NCBI GenBank assembly: GCA_963693315.1
Contig: OY856186.1
Coordinates: forward strand, 303,310,586-303,374,585
Direction of reading: 5' to 3'
DNA length: 64,000 nucleotides
DNA from: Diogma glabrata
Taxonomy: Eukaryota; Arthropoda; Insecta; Diptera; Cylindrotomidae
Both the position numbers and the translations under genes were made by a program. The notes beneath the pieces were generated by a model. It did not search any database and had not been told where the DNA came from. It saw only the letters and a program-made list of their open reading frames with translations. Positions 55,066 to 64,000 of the stretch are shown piece by piece. The first letter of the stretch is position 1. Each line of letters starts with the position of its first letter.

Positions 55066-56030
55066 GCAAACTTTTTTGTTGAAGCCAGCAAGTCAAAAAC
55101 CTTTAACTGCAGAGGTTTATAAATATAAGAAACGGATTAAAATGTTTCTACAGATTCTAAATTTATGAAGTTTTTAAAAATATTAGTATCTAAACGGCCG
55201 TTATAACGGATTAAAAAAACGAATTTTTTTTCTAGTATAAAGCCTCTGGTTATTTAACCATGTGTCAGATTTTTCTGATTTACGAACTTGTCCAAGATAT
55301 TAATAAAACACACATGTTTACGCAAGGTTTTTTGATCTGGCTCAACAAATGCGACCGTGAGAGTGCCGGTTGATTCAAACGCATTTTGTGTTTTACAAGC
55401 TTTTTTGTTGGAGCCGCTCACTCAGAAACCTCCAACTGCAGAGGTATTTTTTTGAAAGAAACTGATTAAAAAGGTTCCAAAAATTCTAAATTTATGAAGT
55501 TTTTAAAAATATTAGAATCTAAACGGCCGTTATAACGGATCTAAAAAACAGAGTTTTTTTCAGTATAAAGCCTCTAGTTTCTTAACCATATTGCGGATTT
55601 GGCTGATTTACGAACTTGTGCAAGATATTAATAAAATTCACATTTTTAGAAAAGGTTTTTTGATCTGGCTTCACAAATGCGACCGTGAGAGTGCCGGGCC
55701 GGTTGTTTCAAAAAAAATTTTTTTTGCAAACTTTTTTGTTGGAGCCACTCACTCAGAAACCTCTAATTGCAGAGGTCTATTTTTAAAGTAAATTGATAAA
55801 AAAGGTTTCAAAGATTTTAAATTTGTTAACTTTTTAAAAATATTAGTATCCAAACGGCCGTTATAACGGTTTTAAAAAATCAATCTTTTTTAGAAAAAAT
55901 GCTCTGGTTCCTTAACCACGTGTCGGATTTTGCTGATTCACGAACTCGTCCGAGATATTAGTAGAACACATATGTACAGAAAATTTTTTTGATCTACCTC
56001 AACAAATGCGACCGTGAGAGTGCCGGTCGT
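55066..56030. repeat. About 330-bp tandem array, three units
   Basis: Units begin near 55066, 55395 and 55736 with CTTTTTTGTTG(G/A)AGCC and end with GCGACCGTGAGAGTGCCGG. All three keep the perfect palindrome CCGTTATAACGG. Short frames inside differ between units, so coding is not supported. Confidence 0.85.
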
Positions 56031-56357
56031 TTTCGTTATATCTCATATCGTGTATATATATATACATTTTTTTTTTGTTTTTTCGTCTCCGCTTATCATA
56101 TATAGTCGTTTGGCATCAAAATTTTTCCGAAATTCCGAGATGAAGCCCATTGCAATAGGTAGATTTTTATATGAAATCTACCTAAAAACGTAGTTGAAAT
56201 ACGTCTAAAAATCATTAAGTTTATAAGTTGTGGTTCGAACAACATAAAATGCTAAAAAGTAATTCAAATGCATTGAAGAGTTGGGTCATGGCTGACAGTT
56301 GTATTCAGAGGCGTAGCTAGGGGGGGCGGGGGGGGCGGTCCGCCCCGGGTGTCACCC

Positions 56358-56894
56358 GTTTTGGGGTGACACCCGAACGTAAAAAACTTAAACAAACCAT
56401 CACAATGTTTTCAACGATAAATCACTTCGAAACCGTTTTGGGGTGACACCCGAACGTAAACAACTTAAACAAACCATCACAATGTTTTCAATGATAAATC
56501 ACTTCGAAACCGCTTTGGGGTGACACCCGAACGTAAAAAACTTAAACAAACCATCACAATGTTTTCAACGATAAATCACTTCGAAACCGTTTTGGGGTGA
56601 CACCCGAACGTAAACAACTTAAACAAACCATCACAATGTTTTTAATGATAAATCACTTCGAAACCATTTTGGGGTGACACCCGAACGTAAACAACTTAAA
56701 CAAACCATCACAATGTTTTCAACGATAAATCACTTCGAAACCGTTTTGGGGTGACACCCGAACGTAAAAAACTTCAACAAACCATCACATGTTTTCAACG
56801 ATAAATCACTTCGAAACCGTTTTGGGGTGACACCCGAACGTAAAAAACTTAAACAAACCATCACATGTTTTCAACGATAAATCACTTAAAAACC
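56358..56894. repeat. 77-bp subterminal repeats, seven units
   Basis: Units at 56358, 56435, 56512, 56589, 56666, 56743 and 56819 begin GTTTTGGGGTGACACCC, and the last two are 76 bp. The right end of hAT element 3 has a single related GGGGTGACACC (about 61140). They may be amplified transposase-binding sites. Confidence 0.9.
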
Positions 56895-57599
56895 GTTTTA
56901 GCCAGGTTATCCATATAATTTTAATTTATAAATTGTGATAACTTATAAATGTGTCCTATAAATGTGTTATTGGTTCAAAAAGAATCTATTCTACTTTTTA
57001 AAATTTTTGAGTTATTACGTGAAATAAAATTTTAACAATATTAATCGAATCAACATGTTGAGCATTGAATCCCATCACCACAATTACTCAATAGCTTTGA
57101 ATATTCCTATAGATACCATTGACCGTTTTTTACGATATATTATTTAGCATGCAAGCATGATTATTTAATGACCAGGTCTGAAAACACATATGCTGAATAA
57201 TGTATAGGAAAAGTGGTTTACGTCGATAATGTGGCACCCTTTGTCGATAGGGTGGCACCCTTGAGTTACAATGTCTCTATTCCAAAATTATTTCTAAAAT
57301 ATCCGCTTAACCTTACTACCTAACATATGTTTTACATTTCAAACAAATTAATTGCAAACACCTAAGGAAACTAACAAACAATCAAATTACCGTGTTTGTA
57401 AATGATCTCAAAATAATTTTTTTTCCTTTATCTTGAAACTCAAAGAATAAATTGAAATAGATCGTTTTTCAATGGACACAAAAATAATTACTGTGGATTA
57501 AATAGCAGTTATGCAATTACTGCAGTTTTGCAAATTTTTGTAGGTTGATACATACTCATACTGTTTGTTTTCAGTTTTATATATTTATATATTTGAATT

Positions 57600-57990
57600 A
57601 AATGAAAGTTTATCATTTAAAATTACATTTTGTTGGGTTTTAAATCCCTTGGAAATTTCAAACTCATCAAGTGATTCTTTTAAAGATCCTTGGCTACATA
57701 AATGTAAAGCCTTCAATTTTTTTTAAAAGTGGTGTAGCTATTGTTATTAACTATGTAAATGGTTTGCAAAAATAAACTTTAAATTTTGTTTATTTTTCTT
57801 CTTAGGCAGGTATTCCTTAAATCAGTCTTTAAAACATTTTCCGGTTTTCCCGATGTAAAATTTTTCACAAAAATCACATTTGATTTTGTAAACTATTGAG
57901 CATGATTCTAATTGGATATTTAATTTTGGTTTCAATTCTTTATATAAAATATCTTTTAGGATTTCATACTTATATTTTTTTAAATAGTTC
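57600..57990 (-). pseudogene. Penelope-like element fragment (GIY-YIG) within hAT 3
   Basis: The minus strand reads CSIVYKIKCDFCEKFYIGKT, then YLPKKKNKQNL and FANHLV, a decayed GIY-YIG nuclease closely related to 44330-44600. Frameshifts and stops are present. Confidence 0.75.
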
Positions 57991-58277
57991 CTTATAATAT
58001 TAGGCTATGATTTGTATATTCCATTTTATCAAATATTATTTAATATAAGTTGTTACAAGGAAATTTAAATAAATTAATTTTCTTGGCGGTGTATTTAGTC
58101 GTTAACACAGTGTACTTATTATGAACTATGTACCTATTATGTATCCTACAAATATATTTAGAATTAGTGCTTTGCTGATACCTATACTATAATTAAAAAT
58201 ATTTTTTTAGATTTCGTTTAGCAAATATCCCAAAAAATAAATATGCCACGAGGAGTTCATACTTTTTAAAGAAAAAG

Positions 58278-61092
58278 TTGGTTCCAGCAGAGAAAGACCA
58301 AATCTATAAATATGTTACAAAACCCGATGATATCCAAGGTTCATCAAAAGAAACTGATTATCACGTTGATGCAACGAATGTTTCAGAGAATATTGGCTCA
58401 TCTTCGGAAAGTAACAGCAACAATACAGAATTAATAATGATAACCTATGATGACGAATTAGAAGGGACTAATGAAAATGACAGTGATAATGCCGCTAATG
58501 CTTCTACTATCGAAGACAGTATTTGCATGGGTGAATCACTTCAGGACTTAAGAGATGTATCACATTGGAATATACTCGTCTCTGGTAATGTTCGCATTGA
58601 AATCATAAAACAAGAAAGTGAACGTTTTCAAAATAGAGAGGGGTCGTTTGTTACTGTATCTAGACACGGGCTAGACATAAAAGGTGATGTTCGCCATCTT
58701 TCTAAATAATGGTTTTATAAAATGATGAATAATGGTGAAAAAATTCTACGGCCATGGATTGTTTATTCTCCTGTAAATAATAACTTGCGTCCTGTATTGC
58801 TTCTGTTGTCGTGTATTTGCGGTCACCAATAATAATAATACAAAATCAACATTTACTACTGGATATCAGAAGCGGTGGAAACTAAATCCTAAATTGCCCG
58901 AGCATGAAACTTCAAATGAACATCTGGAGAATTTTGAAAAGTAGAAAACTTTGGAAATGAGGTTAAAAATTCATAAAACGATACGAGACGCAGCCTTGCA
59001 ATTAATATATAATAAAAAACAGAAGTGGAAACATCTTTTATCAAGATTATTGGATATAACTTTGTTTTTATCTAAACAAAACCCAGCATTTCATGGACAT
59101 GATGAAGGACAAAGTTCTTCAAATAAAGGCAATTTCTTAGAACTAACCAAACTATTGTCAAAGTATGATGTAGTGTTAAAAGAACACATTTTGAATTTGG
59201 AGCATGGTAAATCACCAAAAGTATCATATTTGTCACCAGATATACAAAATGAGTTCATAAATGTTTTAGCGATCCACGTAAAGTTTAAGCTTGTCAACGA
59301 AATTAAATCGGTTAAATATTTTGGAATTATGTTTGATAGCACACCTGACATTTCACATATTGATCAAATGTCAGAAGTGATTCGTTATGTGAAAATTGAT
59401 GGTAGTAAAGTGGAAATCAAGGAAGTATTCCTTGGATTTTTTCCTTTACGTGGAAAAATGCCGCTGATTTAAGCGATGAAATTCTTACACTGAAAAAAAA
59501 ATTGAAGTAATGATAACCTCATCTCGAAGATGGCAGTTTATTATTCATGCAAAGAAAAGATATTTACAAACAATTTCACCGTGATTGGGACAACTACTCA
59601 GTACTCAGTAACATTTTCCTGATAACAGAATGAGGTGTAATTAAAATATAAAGTGCTATCCAATATAACAGTAGTTGAATAAAGTTAATAACTATTTCCA
59701 TGAAAACATATTTCTTTGGCCTTATATCATGAATTTTTCATTTAAAAATTTAAGTATTTGAGATTAATTGGACTATATTTTATTTTCACATAAATATTTC
59801 ATGTGATTGTCTCAACTGCATCGGCTTATCATTGTACGGTTGTTGAATCAATCTCGTATTTCGATTCGCCATATCTGCCAGCACGGTGAGGTTGAGACAA
59901 CTGCATTTCGATTGGAAATAGGACATGTTTTTTTCAGTGTAAAATCTTGAAAATGATGGTATAGATGTTATGAATTGTCGCTCCCAAAGGTTATGATAAT
60001 GCAGCTGTTATGAGTAGTATACATGGAGAAGTGCAAGCTATTATTAAAGCAAAAAATAACAAAGCAATTTTTGTGGGCTGCAAAGATCATTCAATTAATT
60101 TATACGGCCAACACTCGTCAGTGGAAGCCATTTTTACATGTTTTTCTGCTTTGACTAGCCGCTGGGAAGTACTTGCTAGACACAACAAAGCAACAGTTAA
60201 AATACTCTTAACAGCGCATTGGAGTGCTCATTATGCTGCAGTAAAAGTATTGGCCGAAAACTTTGATGGGATTGTGGCTGAAATTGAGAAGTTAAGTGAT
60301 CAACAAGAAAATGTAGACACTAGAGGCGCTGCACAGAACCTTATCAATGCAGCATGTGATTTTTCGTTTCTTTGCTATCTTTTGTTTTGGAATGATATTC
60401 TAAGAGAAATAATATCTGTGCTCAGATTGGATTGCAAAGCACGGGCTTGAATATTGATCAATTAGCTACAAAAATAGAGTCAATTCATAACGAAGTCTCA
60501 TTGTAGAAGAGGCAATAGATCTTGCTGCGAAAAAATCGGAGGACTATGACATTCCAATGGAAAGCCGAATTCATCATAAAAACGCAAAAAACGAACGGGT
60601 GGTGAGTTTGCACCTAATGTTGGACTGACACTGAGAGCTCAACTTAAAAAGGACATGTTGGAATGTCTTGACCGATTCAGTGTTGAACTCCGAACTAGAC
60701 TGAAGTCAGTTCAAGATTTAGCTTCATTGTTCGAGGTTGTGCAGACAAACACTTAGCTTTTGGCGAACAGTGAAGAGTTAAAATTATCGGTATCAAAATT
60801 TACTGGTTTTTATGATGCGGTATTGGCAACAGAACTCCTCATAGAGATACAAATGGTGAGGAGGCATTTAAAAGCGGCCAATGTTACAGTTTCTAACTGG
60901 GTGTACCTAGACTTTTTGAAATTCATCGTAGAATGGGATTTTTTAGAATTTCTTCCGAATCTTACGGTCGCACTAAAGTTATTTATGACTATTTGCGTAT
61001 TAGTGGCTTCGTGTGAGAGCAGTTTCAGCAAATTAAAATTAGTTAAAAATTACTTGCAGGCTCTAATAATAATGCTCATTTGTATTAATTAA
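58278..61092 (+). pseudogene. hAT transposase (ZMYM1-like), heavily broken
   Basis: Same family as the transposase of hAT element 1. The fragments are in order: 58278-58709 (acidic N-terminus from MVPAEKDQIYKYVTK; then, past a stop, GEKILRPWIVYSP); 58951-59472 (HLLSRLLDITLFLS, FGIMFDSTPDISHIDQM); a MITE at 59488-59940; 60010-60450 (MSSIHGEVQAIIKAKNNKAI, LTSRWEVL); and 60760-61092 with the dimerisation block (VASCESSFSKLKLVKNYL). The zinc-finger segment is missing or scrambled near 58800. Several stops and frameshifts plus the MITE make it inactive. Confidence 0.88.
59488..59940. mobile_element. 453-bp MITE inside hAT 3 transposase
   Basis: The ends CACTGAAAAAAA and TTTTTTTCAGTG are flanked by TA (59486-59487 and 59941-59942). 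Removing it restores continuity of the transposase sequence (ADLSDEIL to the GIDVMNCRS region), apart from older frame changes. Confidence 0.85.
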
Positions 61093-61211
61093 AAAAAATT
61101 ATAAATTACGTTTATCGGCTTTTTATTATTATTGACAGTTTTTATTTTTGGGGTGACACCACAATATCCGCCCCGGGTGCCACCCATGCTAGCTACGCCA
61201 CTGGTTGTATT

Positions 61212-64000
61212 GTAGCATTGACGAAAAAGGGAATTTACCAAGGAACAATGGCTGTTAGTTGTGTGTATGGAGGGTTTGAGATTGCTGTTGTTACATATAA
61301 TGGACTGTCAATATGAATACAAGAAGAGGCTAAAATGTACATTTGAAGTGAATCGTTACATATACTTAATAATGTAAGCTTTATTTTATTTTGATTAATT
61401 TATATGATTTTAGTGTTTGTGTATTTTAAATTATTTAATTTGTTTGATGTATTCAACATTGATTCTTAGTTGATGTTTTTTGAATATTTATGTACATTAC
61501 AAATTTTTCAAGGTCAGGATCCCCGTGTATATTTAAAAAAAATGCCAGAATCCCTAACATATCGTAGAAAAAATTGCATTTCCTACACGAGATGAAAACA
61601 TTTTACGTTCGTAAAATTGTCCCACTGGACGCTAGTGCGGCTCGTGAACAAATTTTTACTGACGAAAAAGCAGCGTTTTCATTTGTTGTAGCAAAATATA
61701 CTCTATTCAACCACAGTTGAACGGTAATTATGCTTTAAAATCAGACAAAAATAAGTTGATGTCAGTTTAATTTTTCTTGAGTATTGTATGTTGCTCTATT
61801 TACTTATCATTAAATTAAATCTTTCTTGTAAACTGTTATATGTTTTGCATAAATTTCTTGCACAAATGTAAGGCGTAGCTAAAGTGTTTTTTAAAACTAT
61901 AAAGCTTAAAACTACAATCTACAATTTTCCATTAATGTGTTAGAAATTAAAGGTGAAAATTGTCCAAATGTAAAAAAAGAATTATGCAATAAAAGGATTT
62001 ACTATATGGATAAGGTTAAAGTATCAAATATGCACCTCGGTAACAAACAGCGATCGGTAATATCTTCCATATGTTAAGTTTTATTTATTCTTCGTTTTTA
62101 TGTATAAGTTGCTTTATAATTTAATTTTGTTTCCTATTTGTTTAATAAAATTATCTAACTTTGGATTTAAATTTTATTTTTTGGGAAATATATCGTCGCT
62201 TTAATAATGAAACAACGTATTCGCAAAAGTGTAGTTTCGAGATAATTGGGTTTAAAGATTTTTCGATTTTCTGATTTTCGTAAACTCGGCAGCACTATTG
62301 AATGAATAAAGATATTGGAAAAAAAATTTCTGCCAATTAATCTTGACTAATTTTCCCATAGCATATTAAAATTTCACATTGGTACCTGCTGGCTTTTCTA
62401 CTTAAAAAGAGGTGAAAAGTCAATCAGGTACCTTATACGTTATTTCATATTTCATATACGTTATTTCATTTTGCATGGAAGTACGATTAACCTAAAACTA
62501 ATCATTATTGAACTAACGCATAATATTCTTACAATTTTTTATTTATATGAACCGGCATATCATGTAGTAATGAATGATGCTTATACAATATTTTAGATTT
62601 ACCATTTCGTGTGGCGATCGTAATGTATGTAAAGTATACGACGCTGCTTTTACCCAAGTTATTATTCTGTAAGAATTGAAATATTGTACATGCATTTACG
62701 CTGTTTCAATATTTAACCAAATTTAAATTTGCATGTACGTTAATTAACAATATATTAGTTTTCACCCCCAGTTATAAAAAAATTGGAAAATATTAAAATG
62801 CCACTTTATAGACATCCTTATGGGGAATGCAGCGCACCCATTATATAATAACAACGTATATATAGCATACGCTATTTCATTATTAAAGCGACGATATATA
62901 TAATCCATATAGTTAACATGGTGTCTTCCGATCTTCACAGAATCTAAATAGTATATATTTATATTCAGTGTGCTAAACATGTCCAACTATAAGGTTGGAA
63001 TAAAATTAGCTTTCTTGATTAATAAAAATCGTTTTTACGTTTTCTATAAAATAGTATTCTACCTTTATAAGTCGTTCCATTGATCGTGAATGCAATTTTC
63101 ATTTTTTTTTTTATTTTAAATCCCACTAAAATCTTCAATAACTTAATTTTATTCATAAAATAAATATCAATAAATTCATAAAAACAATAAAAAAGTTTTT
63201 AATATTAATACACTTAATAACTAATTCACATAAATATATTATGGTTTTAATTTTTATTTTATTTAATATATAAACTCAATTCATTTCCAATTAAATAACA
63301 TCCGTTAACATTCGTTAGTTGTAAAATATTGAAATGTTTTGAGTTATTTTATATATTTTTTTAATTTCGATTGAGAAATATTAAAAAACTAATATAATCC
63401 TACACACAGTTTAATTTCAATGCGAAGATATACCTAAAAATATCAAGCCTTCGGTCTGTGTTAAAGGGTTTTATATAGTTTTCGGTAGCAGGCTTTTATG
63501 AAGACATTGTTTTTAGTTTGGGCAGACATAAACATAAGAGGATATTAAACATAAAAGGATCATAAACATAAAAGGATCCCAATTTACAGCATACTTTTTC
63601 AATTTTTTTGTTTGACAAAAATATCAGCGAAAATCTACAATATAAGCAAGGGATTAACCTTTGCTTTTTGAGTTAAAAAGTACCGTGCTGAAATTTGAGC
63701 AAAATCGAACAACGGGTTAAGGAATGGCAGCATATTCAAGTATATTTTCGGTTTGTATGGAAAATTTACGACCATTGCAATTTTCTCGTTTTATGACCAA
63801 TCGTATAATTTTGAGTACAGCTTCCTTACAGCACATTTTTTTGGACAAAAATATCAGCATAGATCTGCACGATAAGCAGGGGTTAACCTTCGCAAATCTT
63901 GGCGAATGACATGTTTTGAACCGTTATACGGTATTATAATTTGAAGAACCAAAATCACCCGTGGCCTCTGGCCCAGGAAAATTTCTAATTAAATCTGTTT
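61212..64000. other. Gene-poor 3' flank with dispersed repeats
   Basis: About 61560-61700 is the inverted copy of the hairpin at 34900-35030. About 63420-63560 is an inverted copy of the 12300/52225 dispersed repeat. A two-copy direct repeat (about 63604 and 63838) shares GACAAAAATATCAGC and TTAACCTT. No gene is supported. Confidence 0.6.

Larger units (their letters stand above)
56306..61203 (+). mobile_element. hAT element 3 (ZMYM1-like type), 4.9 kb
   Basis: The ends are CAGAGGCGTAGCTAG and (reverse complement) CAGTGGCGTAGCTAG, with perfect 8-bp duplication GTTGTATT at 56298-56305 and 61204-61211. Subterminal sequence is GC-rich (GCCCCGGGTG) at both ends. It contains a 77-bp repeat array, a Penelope-like fragment, a broken transposase and a 453-bp MITE. 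Confidence 0.93.

Noticed and set aside
55591..55791. 66-codon frame in the 330-bp tandem repeats
   Set aside because: Not preserved in the other two units.
1..64000. CRISPR arrays, bacterial operons or horizontally acquired prokaryotic genes
   Set aside because: Tandem repeats here have no regular unique spacers; every recognised coding region is eukaryotic or from eukaryotic transposable elements.

Overview
This is nuclear DNA from an animal, most likely an insect. It is very AT-rich, has spliced genes with short introns, and contains one clearly single-copy host gene, an insect-type aldehyde oxidase, in a dense bed of transposable elements. All element families seen (pogo/Tigger, hAT, mariner, RTE LINE, Ty3/Gypsy, BEL/Pao, Penelope-like, Helitron, MITEs) are common in arthropods. 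I cannot name the species. No rRNA gene, intact tRNA gene, CRISPR array or prokaryotic operon was seen.

Layout. 1-8.7 kb: a 5.85-kb inverted duplication with pogo/Tigger relics in its arms (106-1103 and 4565-5955), MITEs, two direct copies of a decayed Helitron-type helicase region, a perfect 128-bp-arm palindrome (7557-7815) and three hairpin-headed short elements. 8.7-13.4 kb: satellite-like and simple repeats without genes, ending in a second fold-back element. 13.48-20.42 kb: a hAT element (8-bp target duplication) with a broken transposase, split by an apparently complete RTE LINE (14745-18124) whose EN-RT frame is open. 20.4-23 kb: no genes seen. 23.0-24.25 kb: a damaged irritans-type mariner. 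24.38-27.25 kb: a second, nearly intact hAT with one frameshift.

28.77-34.30 kb: the aldehyde oxidase gene on the minus strand. Six exons splice together in perfect phase; only the short first exon is missing. One intron holds a MITE, a fold-back element and a candidate 60-nt cassette exon.

34.4-52.1 kb: a satellite array split by a 17.1-kb insertion with hAT-type ends and matching 8-bp target duplications (34646-51791). Inside it are a Ty3/Gypsy element (37646-42608), a Penelope-like element, and a BEL/Pao element (44891-51517) that landed inside the Penelope-like coding region. 52-56 kb: dispersed and tandem repeats. 56.3-61.2 kb: a third hAT, with seven 77-bp subterminal repeats, a nested Penelope-like fragment and a nested MITE. 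61.2-64 kb: only dispersed repeats.

Apart from aldehyde oxidase, all recognisable coding sequence belongs to mobile elements, and most of it is broken. The nesting gives a relative order of events: satellite, then the hAT-ended insertion, then the Penelope-like element, then BEL. The LINE is younger than the first hAT, and the 453-bp MITE is younger than the third hAT. The most unusual items are the hairpin-headed elements, the fold-back elements with hammerhead-like motifs, the 17-kb composite insertion and the phase-symmetric cassette exon.
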